A DNA stretch of 64,000 nucleotides from Burkholderia pyrrocinia (GCF_022809715.1 NZ_CP094460.1:310001-374000); one strand, 5' to 3'; numbered from the stretch's first letter, positions 44,232 through 54,070 are shown. Numbers and translations are program-made. Notes: a model not told the origin generated them from the letters alone.

Positions 44232-44248
44232 AAGGCACGGTCCTTGCA
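44232..44248 (+). promoter_or_regulatory. Sigma-54 (RpoN) promoter of the ATP-grasp/transglutaminase operon
   Basis: AAGGCAC-GGTCC-TTGCA matches the -24/-12 consensus TGGCAC-N5-TTGCA, with GG and GC exactly 10 bases apart (44234-44235 and 44246-44247). Transcription would start near 44259, 40-55 bases before the first gene. Such promoters need an ATP-driven activator and are common for nitrogen-related genes. Confidence 0.75.
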
Positions 44249-44313
44249 GAGTAATTGTTACGCCGGTCCGGCATGCGCAATGCCGGGGAAAACGATCGAT
44301 GGAGAAAAGATCG

Positions 44314-45729
44314 ATGAAGCCATTCGATGAAATGCTGCAATCCGGCGACATGGTAAGGGCGCCTTACGCGCGCCTGAAGCAATGGCTCGACACGCAGAAT
44401 CCCGCGAGCCTCGCCCAGAAAGCCCACGATGCGGAGGGCGTGTTCCGCAAGACGGGCATCACGTTCGCCGTTTACGGCGACGCGGAGGCCGCCGAGCGGC
44501 TGATTCCGTTCGATATCGTCCCGCGCATCATCTCGGGTTCGGAATGGAGCCGGCTGTCGCTCGGCATCGAGCAGCGCGTGATGGCGCTCAACGCGTTCCT
44601 CGACGACATCTACCACCGCCAGGAGATCGTGCGCGCGGGCATCGTGCCGAAGCACCTGATCGCGCACAACGAAGCCTTCATTCCGGAGATGATCGACTTC
44701 CGGCCGCCCGGCAACGTTTACACGCACATCATCGGCGTCGACATCGTGCGCACCGGCGAGAACGAGTTCTACGTGCTGGAGGACAACGCGCGCACGCCGT
44801 CCGGCGTGTCGTACATGCTGGAAAACCGCGAGACGATGATGCAGCTCTTCCCCGAGCTGTTCCAGCAGGTGAAGGTGCGCCCGGTCGAGACCTATCCGCA
44901 GATGCTGCGCCAGTCGCTCGCGGCCGTGTGCCCGCCGGGCGGCAACGCCGACAACCCGACCATCGCCGTGCTGACGCCCGGCATCCACAATTCCGCGTAC
45001 TACGAACATTCGTTCCTCGCCGACCAGATGGGCGTGCACCTCGTCGAGGGCAGCGACCTGCAGGTGATCGACGGCCGCGTCGCGATGCGCACCACCGAAG
45101 GCTTCCAGCCGATCGACGTGCTGTACCGGCGCGTCGACGACGCGTTCCTCGATCCGCTCACGTTCCGCCCCGATTCGGTGCTCGGCGTCGCGGGGATCAT
45201 GGACGTCTACCGCGCGGGCAACATCACGATCGCGAACGCGCCCGGCACCGGCATCGCCGACGACAAGGCGATCTACTCGTACATGCCGGAGATCGTCGAG
45301 TTCTACACGGGCCGCAAGGCGCTGCTCGAGAACGTGCCGACCTGGCGCTGCGGCGATGCGGACAGCCTGAAATACGTGCTCGCGCATCTCGACGAACTGG
45401 TCGTGAAGGAAGTGCACGGCTCGGGCGGCTACGGGATGCTCGTCGGGCCGTGCGCGTCGAAGGCCGAGCTCGAGGCGTTTTCCGCGAAGCTGCGTGCGCG
45501 GCCCGCGAACTACATCGCGCAACCGACGCTGGCGTTGTCCACGACGCCGATCCTGACCGAAGCGGGCCTCGCGCCGCGCCACGTCGACCTGCGCCCGTTC
45601 GTGCTGGTGTCGGACCGGATCCGCATCACGCCGGGCGGGCTCACGCGCGTCGCGCTGAAGGAGGGCTCGCTCGTCGTCAACTCGAGCCAGGGCGGCGGCA
45701 CCAAGGACACCTGGGTGCTGGCCGACTGA
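44314..45729 (+). CDS. Circularly permuted ATP-grasp protein (type 2)
   Basis: 471 residues. The circularly permuted ATP-grasp family (formerly DUF404/DUF407) is recognised by VYTHIIGVDIVRTGENEFYVLEDNARTPSGVSYMLENR (in part) and by LVVKEVHGSGGYGML near the C-terminus, which should hold ATP. ATP-grasp enzymes join a carboxylate to an amine, here predicted to form a peptide-like bond; the substrate is unknown. ATG 44314 has GGAG upstream; an in-frame ATG at 44299 is possible. First gene of a six-gene operon behind a sigma-54 promoter. Confidence 0.92.
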   Translation: MKPFDEMLQSGDMVRAPYARLKQWLDTQNPASLAQKAHDAEGVFRKTGITFAVYGDAEAAERLIPFDIVPRIISGSEWSRLSLGIEQRVMALNAFLDDIYHRQEIVRAGIVPKHLIAHNEAFIPEMIDFRPPGNVYTHIIGVDIVRTGENEFYVLEDNARTPSGVSYMLENRETMMQLFPELFQQVKVRPVETYPQMLRQSLAAVCPPGGNADNPTIAVLTPGIHNSAYYEHSFLADQMGVHLVEGSDLQVIDGRVAMRTTEGFQPIDVLYRRVDDAFLDPLTFRPDSVLGVAGIMDVYRAGNITIANAPGTGIADDKAIYSYMPEIVEFYTGRKALLENVPTWRCGDADSLKYVLAHLDELVVKEVHGSGGYGMLVGPCASKAELEAFSAKLRARPANYIAQPTLALSTTPILTEAGLAPRHVDLRPFVLVSDRIRITPGGLTRVALKEGSLVVNSSQGGGTKDTWVLAD

Positions 45730-45793
45730 GCCGGACACGACCGCGCGCGCCGGAGCCGGCGCGCCAACCGAACGAAGACGGAGTGGACACGAG

Positions 45794-46735
45794 ATGCTTC
45801 TGGGACGTACTGCAAGCGGTCTCTACTGGATGTACCGCTATATCGAGCGCGCGGAGAACATCGCGCGCATCGTCGATGCCGGGCTGCGGATGGCGCTCAC
45901 GCGCACGTCCGACGCGCCGGCCGAATGGTCGTCGGTGCTCGTCAGCTCGGGCGCCGACGACGGCTACCGGCAGAAATACGACGCGTATGCGGCCGATACC
46001 GTGACCGACTACCTGCTGCGCGACCGCGACAACCCGTCGAGCGTGCTGTCGTGCATCGAGGCCGCGCGCTCGAACGCGCGGATGGTGCGCACGGCGCTCA
46101 CGCGCGAGGCGTGGGAGAGCGTGAACGGCGCGTGGCTCGCGCTGCGCCGCGCATTCGAGCGGCCGGTGCCGGAGAGCGAGCTGCCGGCGGTACTCGACGA
46201 GGTGAAGCGCGAAACCGCGCTGATCCTCGGCAGCTTCTACAGCACGATGCTGCGCAACGAAATCTTCGATTTCGCGCAGATCGGCGCGTTCGTCGAGCGC
46301 GCGGACAACACCGCGCGGATCATCGACGTGAAGTACCACCTGCTGCTGCCGTCGGTGTCGCACGTGGGCACGATCCTCGACAACTACCAGTGGGAGACGA
46401 TCCTGCGCTGCGTGGCCGCGCACCGTTCGTACCGCTGGGTGTACGACGTGCAGTACAAGCCGATGAACATCGCCGACTACCTGATCCTGAACGGCCGCAT
46501 GCCGCGTTCGCTGCGTTATTGCTACGGGCGCGTCGTATCGAGCCTGAACCTGCTCGCGAAGGATTACGGCGTGACACACCCGTGTCACGACACGGCCACG
46601 AAGATCTTGCAGATGCTGTCCGATACCTCGGTCGAGCGGATCTTCAAGAGCGGCCTGCACGAGTTCCTGACCGACTTCATCGGCCGTAACAACAGCCTCG
46701 GGCTCGAAATCGCCCAGGCCTACAACTTCGACTGA
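45794..46735 (+). CDS. Alpha-E domain protein
   Basis: 313 residues, nearly all helical (formerly DUF403). Typical motifs: an N-terminal LGRTASGLYWMYRYIERAEN, then IEAARSNARMVR, FVERADNTARIID and a conserved end LHEFLTDFI. The family always travels with the permuted ATP-grasp proteins and is thought to work with them; its biochemical role is unknown. 64 bases downstream of the ATP-grasp gene. The same domain occurs fused to an ATP-grasp in the gene at 51422. Confidence 0.93.
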   Translation: MLLGRTASGLYWMYRYIERAENIARIVDAGLRMALTRTSDAPAEWSSVLVSSGADDGYRQKYDAYAADTVTDYLLRDRDNPSSVLSCIEAARSNARMVRTALTREAWESVNGAWLALRRAFERPVPESELPAVLDEVKRETALILGSFYSTMLRNEIFDFAQIGAFVERADNTARIIDVKYHLLLPSVSHVGTILDNYQWETILRCVAAHRSYRWVYDVQYKPMNIADYLILNGRMPRSLRYCYGRVVSSLNLLAKDYGVTHPCHDTATKILQMLSDTSVERIFKSGLHEFLTDFIGRNNSLGLEIAQAYNFD

Positions 46736-46743
46736 GACTAGCC

Positions 46744-47739
46744 ATGCGACTCGCCATCCGACACATTTCGCGTTATCAGTTCGACGATCAAGCCACCCAT
46801 GCGCTGCAACGGCTGCGGCTGCGCCCGCAGTCCGGGCCCGGGCAGACGGTGCGCGCGTGGCAGGTCACGATCGACGGCGTCGAGCCGACGCTGTCGTACG
46901 CCGACGGGCTCGGCAACCGGATCGACCTCGTGCGTCACGACCGCGGCGCGAAGGCCGAGATCGTCGTCGTCGCGGCCGGCGTCGTCGAGACCCAGGACCG
47001 CGCGGGCATTCTCGGCAATCCCGAGGGTTATGCGCCGCCGTGGATCTTCGAGCGCGAGACCGCGCTCACGAAGGCGGGCGACACGGTGCGCGCACTCGCG
47101 CAGGCGCTGCCGATCGAGCCGTACGGCCTCGACGCATTGCACTGGCTGATGACTGAAGTGCACGGCCGCATTGCGTACGCGCCGAACCTGGCCGCCGACG
47201 CGCCCGTCGATGCGGAAACCGCGCTGCAAAGCGGCGAGGGCACGAGCCGCGACCATGCGCACGCGTTCATCGCGGCCGCGCGCGCGCTGAAGATTCCCGC
47301 CCGCTATATCTCGGGCTACGTGCTCGCCGACAGCGCGATGCAGCGCATCGCCGACGCGAAGCAGAACGCGGGCGACGAAGACGACGAGGAAGCGCTCGCG
47401 TTGCAGAGCGGCGAGGGCATGCAGCAGGTGCTCGGCGCGTCGCATGCCGCGCAGTCGCAGTCGCAGACTCAGTCCCAGGGCCAGTCGCAGGCGGCGCTCG
47501 GCGCGCAGCCGCAAGCCGCCGCGCTGATGCAGCAGCCGGCCGGCCATGCATGGGCCGAGGCCTATGTCGAAGGGCTCGGCTGGGTCGGGTTCGATCCGTT
47601 CATGAACCGCTGCCCGGACGAGCGCTACGTGCGCATCGCGGTCGGCCTCGACTATCGCGACGCGCAGCCGGTGACGGGGCTCGGTGCGACGGCCGTCGGC
47701 GTCGAGATCAGCGTCGTGCAGACGCCCGAACTCGTCTGA
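46744..47739 (+). CDS. Transglutaminase-like protein with Ser in place of the catalytic Cys
   Basis: 331 residues. An N-terminal bacterial transglutaminase-like beta domain (RHISRYQFDD) is followed by the papain-like core. The nucleophile position reads GEGTSRDHAHAF, giving Ser168 where relatives have Cys (as in GVCQDFAH of the gene at 54064); His268 (GHAWAEAY) and Asp284 (GFDPFMN) are kept. A Gln/Ser-rich insert of about 60 residues separates them. It may bind rather than cut peptides, or act as a Ser enzyme. 8 bases after the alpha-E gene. Confidence 0.9.
   Translation: MRLAIRHISRYQFDDQATHALQRLRLRPQSGPGQTVRAWQVTIDGVEPTLSYADGLGNRIDLVRHDRGAKAEIVVVAAGVVETQDRAGILGNPEGYAPPWIFERETALTKAGDTVRALAQALPIEPYGLDALHWLMTEVHGRIAYAPNLAADAPVDAETALQSGEGTSRDHAHAFIAAARALKIPARYISGYVLADSAMQRIADAKQNAGDEDDEEALALQSGEGMQQVLGASHAAQSQSQTQSQGQSQAALGAQPQAAALMQQPAGHAWAEAYVEGLGWVGFDPFMNRCPDERYVRIAVGLDYRDAQPVTGLGATAVGVEISVVQTPELV
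47452..47490 (+). repeat. CAGTCG-like short tandem repeat in the transglutaminase-like gene
   Basis: Imperfect six-base units (CAGTCG, CAGTCC, CAGACT) encode a Gln/Ser/Thr run between the Ser168 and His268 regions. Six-base units keep the frame if the copy number changes. Confidence 0.6.
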
Positions 47740-47832
47740 CGCGACGCGCGCTTTCGCCGAATCCGCCATGCCGGGCCGCCGCGTCGACAGCGACGCGGCG
47801 CGCGCGGCCGATCCAACCCGAATCGAGCTCCC

Positions 47833-50800
47833 ATGTCCATCCACGTCGCGCTGCATCACACCACCCGCTACCGTTACGACCGGCTCGTCAACCTCGGCCC
47901 GCAGGTCGTGCGGCTGCGACCCGCGCCGCACTGCCGGACGCCGATCCTCGCGTATTCGATGACGGTCGAGCCCGCGCAGCACTTCATCAACTGGCAGCAG
48001 GACCCGTTCTCGAACTATCTCGCGCGGCTCGTGTTTCCGGAGCGCACCGAGTACTTCGAGGTCACGATCGATCTCGTCGCCGAGATGTCGGTGTACAACC
48101 CGTTCGACTTCTTCCTGGAAGCGAGCGCGGACCAATACCCGTTCAGCTATGACGATGCGCTGAAGACCGAGCTCGCGCCGTATCTCGCATGCGATCCGCA
48201 GACGAGTGCGTCGCCGCTGTTCCGCGCGTATGTCGACGGCGTCGACCGCACGCCGGCCGGCACCGTGAACTTCCTCGTCGCGCTGAACCAGCAGCTTCAG
48301 CACGACATCGGCTACCTCGTGCGGATGGAGCCGGGCGTACAGACGCCCGAACAGACGCTGAAACTCGCATCCGGCTCGTGCCGCGACAGCGCGTGGCTGC
48401 TCGTGCAGCTTTGCCGCCATCTCGGCATCGCCGCGCGCTTCGTGTCGGGCTACCTGATCCAGCTCACGCCCGACGTGAAATCGCTCGACGGCCCGAGCGG
48501 CACGTCGGTCGACTTCACCGACCTGCACGCATGGTGCGAGGTCTACCTGCCGGGTGCCGGCTGGATCGGCTTCGATCCGACGTCGGGCCTGCTCGCCGGC
48601 GAAGGGCATATCCCGCTCGCGTGCACGCCGCAGCCGACCAGCGCCGCGCCGGTCGAAGGGCTGATCGACGAATGCGAGGTGTCGTTCGAGCATGAGATGG
48701 CCGTGACGCGCGTGTACGAATCGCCGCGCGTGACGAAGCCGTATACGGAATCGCAATGGGATGCCGTGCGCACGCTCGGCACGCAGGTCGACGGCGCGCT
48801 GGCGGCCGGCGACGTGCGGCTCACGCAGGGCGGCGAGCCGACCTTCGTGTCGATCGACGATCGCGACGGCGCCGAATGGAACACCGATGCGCTCGGCCCG
48901 ACCAAGCGTGGTTATGCGACCGAGCTCGTGCAGCGGCTGCGCGCCGAATACGGCGACGGCGGCTTCCTGCATTTCGGGCAGGGCAAGTGGTATCCGGGCG
49001 AGCAGCTGCCGCGCTGGGCGCTGTCGATCTTCTGGCGCGCGGACGGCCAGCCGGTATGGCACGATCCGTCGCTGTTCGCCGACGAGCGCGAGCCGTCCGC
49101 GTATACGACCGACGACGCGAAGCGCTTCATCGACGCGCTGGCCGCGCGGCTGAACCTGACCGACGAATTCATCCGCCCCGGCTACGAGGACGTCTGGTAT
49201 TACCTGTGGCGCGAACGCCGGCTGCCCGTCAACGTCGATCCGTTCGACTCGCGCCTCGACGACGAGCTCGAACGCGCGCGGCTGCGCAAGGTGTTCGAGC
49301 AGCAGCTCGACAGCGTGGTCGGCTACGTGCTGCCGGTCAAGCGTACGGACGACGAGCCGGGCCTCGACGGGCCGCGCTGGCAGACGGGCCCGTGGTTCTT
49401 CCGCGACGAGCGGATGTACCTAGTACCCGGCGATTCGCCGATGGGCTATCGGCTGCCGCTCGATTCGCTGCCGTGGGCCGCCCGCGCCGACCATCCGTAT
49501 CTGGTCGAGCGCGATCCGTTCGCGCCGCGAGATGCGCTGCCGGAAGCCGCCGCCATCCGCGCGCGCTACGCGGGCCCGGCCGACGCGCCGCGCTACCTGG
49601 CCGGCGTGCATCGCGAAGCGTCCGCGCAGACCGTGATGCAATGGCGCGGCGACGACACGGCCAGCGCGCGGCATGCCGCGCATGCGCACGACCCGCAGCG
49701 CCGGCCCGAGCGCTTCGAATCGGCCGCGTGGATCACGCGCACCGCGCTGTGCGTCGAAGTGCGCAAAGGCATCCTGTACCTGTTCATGCCGCCGCTCGCC
49801 GCGCTCGAGGATTATCTCGAACTGCTCGGCGCGATCGAGCTGACTGCGCACGCGCTCGGCGTGAAGCTCGTGCTCGAGGGCTATCCGCCGCCGCGCGACG
49901 CGCGGCTGAAGCTGCTGCAGGTGACGCCCGATCCCGGCGTGATCGAGGTGAACATCCATCCGGCCGCAAGCTTCGACGAGCTCGTCGATCACACCGAATT
50001 CCTGTACGACGCCGCATGGCAGTCGCGGCTGTGCAGCGAAAAGTTCATGGTCGACGGCCGCCACGTCGGCACGGGCGGCGGCAACCACTTCGTGCTCGGC
50101 GGCGCGACGCCGGCCGACAGCCCGTTCCTGCGCCGCCCGGACCTGCTTGCGAGCCTGATCGCGTACTGGCACAACCATCCGTCGCTGTCGTACCTGTTCT
50201 CCGGGCTGTTCATCGGGCCGACGAGCCAGGCGCCGCGCGTCGACGAGGCGCGCAACGACCAGCTCTACGAACTCGACATCGCATTCGCGGAGATCCAGCG
50301 CAACAAGCTGCTCTACGGGCAGGACATGCCGCCGTGGCTCGTCGACCGCGTGCTGCGCAACCTGCTGATCGACGTGACGGGCAACACGCACCGCAGCGAG
50401 TTCTGCATCGACAAGCTGTATTCGCCCGATTCGTCGACCGGCCGCCTCGGCCTGCTCGAACTGCGCGCGTTCGAGATGCCGCCGCATGCGCGGATGAGCA
50501 TCGTGCAGCAATTGCTGCTGCGCGCGCTGGTCGCGCGCTTCTGGGCCGCGCCGTACACGACGCCGCTCACGCGCTGGGGCACCGCGCTGCACGACCGTTT
50601 CATGCTGCCGGCATTCCTTCAGATGGATTTCGACGACGTGCTGGCCGAACTGCGCGACGCCGGTTTCGCGTTCGATCCGGCGTGGTTCGCGCCGCACTTC
50701 GAATTCCGCTTCCCGCTGTTCGGCCAGATCGCGGTGAACGGGATGCAGCTGTCGCTGCGCGGTGCGCTGGAGCCGTGGCACGTGATGGGCGAGGAGGGCG

Positions 50801-51249
50801 CGCCCGGCGGCACGGTGCGCTACGTCGATTCGTCGGTCGAACGGCTCGAAGTGCGCGTGACGGGGTTGAACGACAACCGGCACGTCGTGACGGTCAACGG
50901 CCGCGCGCTGCCGCTGCAGCCGACCGGCACTGTCGGCGAATACGTCGCGGGCGTGCGCTACAAGGCGTGGTCGCCGCCGTCGGCGCTGCACCCGACCATC
51001 GGCGTGCATGCGCCGCTCACGTTCGACATCGTCGATACGTGGCTGCAGCGCTCGCTCGGCGGCTGTCGTTATCACGTCGCGCATCCGGGCGGGCGCAACT
51101 ACGCGACGTTCCCCGTCAATGCGTATGAGGCCGAGAGCCGCCGGCTCGCGCGCTTCGTCGAGATGGGGCACACGCCGGGGCGGATGGACGTGTCGGCCGC
51201 CGCGCCGAGCCGCGAATTCCCGTTCACGCTCGACTTGCGGCGGCCGTGA
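47833..51249 (+). CDS. Transglutaminase-like peptidase fused to a DUF2126 domain
   Basis: 1138 residues. The first 300 are a transglutaminase-like cysteine peptidase with a complete triad: Cys183 in SGSCRDSAWLL, His in DLHAWCEVYLPGAGW, Asp in GFDPTSG. The remaining 800 or so form the DUF2126 region (EPTFVSIDDRDGAEWN, HFGQGKWYPGEQLPRW, DVTGNTHRSEFCIDKLYSPD; the last two given in part), found only with this gene set and resembling glutamine-synthetase-like ligase folds. Predicted to cleave or transfer a peptide and perhaps ligate it. 93 bases separate it from the gene before. Confidence 0.92.
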   Translation: MSIHVALHHTTRYRYDRLVNLGPQVVRLRPAPHCRTPILAYSMTVEPAQHFINWQQDPFSNYLARLVFPERTEYFEVTIDLVAEMSVYNPFDFFLEASADQYPFSYDDALKTELAPYLACDPQTSASPLFRAYVDGVDRTPAGTVNFLVALNQQLQHDIGYLVRMEPGVQTPEQTLKLASGSCRDSAWLLVQLCRHLGIAARFVSGYLIQLTPDVKSLDGPSGTSVDFTDLHAWCEVYLPGAGWIGFDPTSGLLAGEGHIPLACTPQPTSAAPVEGLIDECEVSFEHEMAVTRVYESPRVTKPYTESQWDAVRTLGTQVDGALAAGDVRLTQGGEPTFVSIDDRDGAEWNTDALGPTKRGYATELVQRLRAEYGDGGFLHFGQGKWYPGEQLPRWALSIFWRADGQPVWHDPSLFADEREPSAYTTDDAKRFIDALAARLNLTDEFIRPGYEDVWYYLWRERRLPVNVDPFDSRLDDELERARLRKVFEQQLDSVVGYVLPVKRTDDEPGLDGPRWQTGPWFFRDERMYLVPGDSPMGYRLPLDSLPWAARADHPYLVERDPFAPRDALPEAAAIRARYAGPADAPRYLAGVHREASAQTVMQWRGDDTASARHAAHAHDPQRRPERFESAAWITRTALCVEVRKGILYLFMPPLAALEDYLELLGAIELTAHALGVKLVLEGYPPPRDARLKLLQVTPDPGVIEVNIHPAASFDELVDHTEFLYDAAWQSRLCSEKFMVDGRHVGTGGGNHFVLGGATPADSPFLRRPDLLASLIAYWHNHPSLSYLFSGLFIGPTSQAPRVDEARNDQLYELDIAFAEIQRNKLLYGQDMPPWLVDRVLRNLLIDVTGNTHRSEFCIDKLYSPDSSTGRLGLLELRAFEMPPHARMSIVQQLLLRALVARFWAAPYTTPLTRWGTALHDRFMLPAFLQMDFDDVLAELRDAGFAFDPAWFAPHFEFRFPLFGQIAVNGMQLSLRGALEPWHVMGEEGAPGGTVRYVDSSVERLEVRVTGLNDNRHVVTVNGRALPLQPTGTVGEYVAGVRYKAWSPPSALHPTIGVHAPLTFDIVDTWLQRSLGGCRYHVAHPGGRNYATFPVNAYEAESRRLARFVEMGHTPGRMDVSAAAPSREFPFTLDLRRP

Positions 51250-51421
51250 CGGGCCGATGACGGGGCGGACGACGATGCGCGGTTCGCGATTTCCCGGCGC
51301 GGCGGGAAGTCGCGCCCCCGCCGGAATGCTAGGATGCGGGCAGATTGCGGCCGCGCGCCGCGGCCCGCCGCCCGTGCGGCGGCGTGCATGCGCGGCCGCG
51401 CCCTGACGACGAAACGACACC

Positions 51422-54070
51422 GTGCAGCCCATTCACTCCGACCATCTCGCCGACCCCGACGCGATGCCCACGCTATTCGATACCGGCGCGCAGCCGGACG
51501 CCGCCGAACTGGCCGCCGCGCTTGCGGCGCCGGCCGCCGCCGGCCGTTACGACGAACTGCGCGGCAGCGCGGCCGGCCTGAACGCGCCTGCGCTCGCGCC
51601 CGCATGGCGCAGTTTCTTCACATCGATCGGCAGCGACGGCGTGGCCGACCTCGATCGCCGTGCCGATGCGCTGCACCGGCGCATGCGCGAGAACGGCCTG
51701 TTCTACCAGCTGCACGAGCAGCGTGCCGGCGACGGCGCGGCCGGCCCGTGGTCGCTCGACCTGCTGCCGCTGATCGTCACGCCCGAGGACTGGGTTGCGA
51801 TCGAACGCGGCGTGCTGCAGCGCGTGCGGCTGCTCAACGCGACGATGGCCGACCTGTACGGGCCGCAGACGATCCTGCAGCGCGGATTGTTGCCGCCCGC
51901 GCTCGTGACCGGCCATCCGGGCTACTTGCGCGCGATGCGCGGCGCGCGCGTGCCGGGCGATACATGGCTGCACGTCGTCGCGTTCGATCTCGCGCGCGGC
52001 CCGGACGGGCAGTGGCGGATCGTCGCGCAGCACACGCAGGGCGCGGCCGGGCTCGGTTATCTGCTCGAAAACCGGCTGATCGTGTCGCGGCTCTTTCCGC
52101 GCGGGTTTCGCGGGCTGCGCGTGCAGCGGCTCGCGTCCGCGTACCGCGCGCTGCTGCAGAGCATGCAGGCGCTCAGCCCGGCCGCCAGGAATTCGCGGAT
52201 CGTGCTGCTGACGCCGGGGCCGCACAGCGCGACGTATTTCGAGCATGCGTATCTCGCGCGCTACCTCGGCCTCACGCTCGTCGAAGGCGGCGACCTGACC
52301 GCGCGCGACAACCGCGTATTCCTGAAGACGCTGCGCGGGCTCGAACCCGTGCACGGCATCCTGCGGCGCGTCGACGACGCGTGGCTCGATCCGCTCGAAC
52401 TGCGGCCCGATTCGATGCTCGGCGTGCCGGGGCTGCTGCAGGCCGTGCGCGCCGGCAACGTGCTGCTCGCGAACGCGCCGGGCTCGGGTTTCCTCGAATC
52501 GCCGGCCATGCTCGGCTTCATGCCGCGTCTCGCGGAAGGCCTGCTCGGTGAAACGCTGACGCTGCCGGCCGTGCATTCGTGGTGGTGCGGCGAGGCGGCC
52601 GCGTGCGACGACGCGCTGCCGCAGCTCGCGCGCGGCATCGTGAAGGCGTCGTATCCGGCCGACGTGCAGGCGGGCGGCCCGTTCGACCCGGTGATCGGCG
52701 CGCGGCTCACGCAGGCGCAGCTTGCCGACTGGCGCGCGCGGATACTCGCGCGGCCCGAACACTATACGGTGCAGGCCGACCTGCCGCTGTCGCAGGCGCC
52801 GACCTGGCCGGGGCACGGCACGCCCGACGGCAACGGCGGCGCGCGCATCGTGCCGAAGCCGCTGCTGCTGCGCGTGTTCGCGCTCGCCGACGGCGCGCAG
52901 CGCTGGCGGCTCCTGCCGGGCGGGCTGTCGCGGGTCGGCACGCGCGACACGCTGTTCAACGCGCCGATGCCGCACGGCGGCAGCACCGTCGATACGTGGG
53001 TGATGACCGAAGGCATCGTCGATTCGACGACGCTGCTGCAAACGCACCTCGGCCCGGACGACCTCGTCGAGCGGCCGCGCGCGATCGCGAGCCGCGCGGC
53101 CGAGAACCTGTTCTGGCTGGGCCGCTACACCGAGCGCGCGACCAACCTGATGCGCCTCGCGCGCGCCGCGCTCGAACGGCTGCGCGGCGAGGACGACGTC
53201 GACAGCCCCGCGCACCTGGAGCTGCTCGACACGCTGTGCCGCGATACGGGCCTGATCGCGGCCGACGCGCCGAACGCCGTCGATGCGCCGCGCGGGTTCC
53301 TGCACGCGCTCGCGACGTCGCTGACGCGCGGCGCGGATCGCACGTCGGGAATCGCGTCGTGCCTGTTCGGGATGCGCGGCGCGGCCGCCGCGATCCGCGA
53401 ACGGCTGTCGAGCGATCAGTGGCGGCTGATCGACGACGCGACGCAACTGTTCGCGGACAGCGCCGACCATCCGGAAGCCGACGAGCAGATCGGCAACGAG
53501 GCGCTGCAGTTGCTGGAGCGCCTCGGCCTGCTGCTCGGCGCGATCACGGGCGCGCAGACCGACAACATGACGCGCGACGACGGCTGGCGGCTGCTGTCGA
53601 TCGGCCGGCAGATCGACCGGCTGGACTTCCTGTGCAGCGTGCTGAAGTTCGCATTCGACGAAGGCGCCGTATACCGGCAGGACGGATTCGAGCTCGTGCT
53701 GGAGCTGTTCGACAGTACGATCACGTTCCGCTCGCGGTTCCAGCGCGGCTTCGACGTCGCGCCGCTGCTGTCGCTCGTCGTGCTCGATACCGACAACCCG
53801 CGCTCGCTCGGCTGGGTCGTGCAGGCGCTGCGCGGCCGGTTGGCGAAGGTCGAGCGCAGCGAAGGCTATGCGCTGTCCGAGCTGGCCGAGACGATTCCGA
53901 ACGTGCCCGCGTGGTCGCTGCACGAGCTGTGCGAGACCGCCGACGGCGGCCGGCACGACAAGCTGCTCGGCATGCTCGACGCGACGGCGAAGGCGGTCTG
54001 GGAACTGTCGAACCGGATCGGCGAGCGCTATTTCAGCCACGTGCGCGAGGCGGGCAGGACGCTATGGTGA
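51422..54070 (+). CDS. Circularly permuted ATP-grasp fused to an alpha-E domain
   Basis: 882 residues from a GTG-like or ATG-type start at 51422. The N-terminal 530 are a second permuted ATP-grasp (YTVQADLPLSQAPTW, GLSRVGTRDTLFN), the C-terminal 320 an alpha-E domain beginning ASRAAENLFWLGRYTERATN. It thus repeats in one chain what the first two genes encode separately. The ATP-grasp half lacks the clear VKEVHGSGGYG-type loop of the 44314 protein (the corresponding segment reads GIVKASYPADVQAGG), so it may be a non-equivalent partner. The start of the next gene overlaps its stop by seven bases. Confidence 0.92.
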   Translation: MQPIHSDHLADPDAMPTLFDTGAQPDAAELAAALAAPAAAGRYDELRGSAAGLNAPALAPAWRSFFTSIGSDGVADLDRRADALHRRMRENGLFYQLHEQRAGDGAAGPWSLDLLPLIVTPEDWVAIERGVLQRVRLLNATMADLYGPQTILQRGLLPPALVTGHPGYLRAMRGARVPGDTWLHVVAFDLARGPDGQWRIVAQHTQGAAGLGYLLENRLIVSRLFPRGFRGLRVQRLASAYRALLQSMQALSPAARNSRIVLLTPGPHSATYFEHAYLARYLGLTLVEGGDLTARDNRVFLKTLRGLEPVHGILRRVDDAWLDPLELRPDSMLGVPGLLQAVRAGNVLLANAPGSGFLESPAMLGFMPRLAEGLLGETLTLPAVHSWWCGEAAACDDALPQLARGIVKASYPADVQAGGPFDPVIGARLTQAQLADWRARILARPEHYTVQADLPLSQAPTWPGHGTPDGNGGARIVPKPLLLRVFALADGAQRWRLLPGGLSRVGTRDTLFNAPMPHGGSTVDTWVMTEGIVDSTTLLQTHLGPDDLVERPRAIASRAAENLFWLGRYTERATNLMRLARAALERLRGEDDVDSPAHLELLDTLCRDTGLIAADAPNAVDAPRGFLHALATSLTRGADRTSGIASCLFGMRGAAAAIRERLSSDQWRLIDDATQLFADSADHPEADEQIGNEALQLLERLGLLLGAITGAQTDNMTRDDGWRLLSIGRQIDRLDFLCSVLKFAFDEGAVYRQDGFELVLELFDSTITFRSRFQRGFDVAPLLSLVVLDTDNPRSLGWVVQALRGRLAKVERSEGYALSELAETIPNVPAWSLHELCETADGGRHDKLLGMLDATAKAVWELSNRIGERYFSHVREAGRTLW

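Larger units (their letters stand above)
43708..44313. other. Long divergent regulatory region upstream of the ATP-grasp operon
   Basis: No coding frame is supported. It holds, from left to right, an overlapping pair of alternative stems (GGGCCGGC 43955-43962 with GCCGGCCC 43977-43984; CGGCCCGCC 43979-43987 with GGCGGGCCG 44037-44045 followed by TCTTTTT); an inverted repeat TGTGCA-N8-TGCACA at 44052-44071; a hairpin CCGCACC-GTAAT-GGTGCGG at 44166-44184; and a sigma-54 promoter at 44232-44248. Confidence 0.6.
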
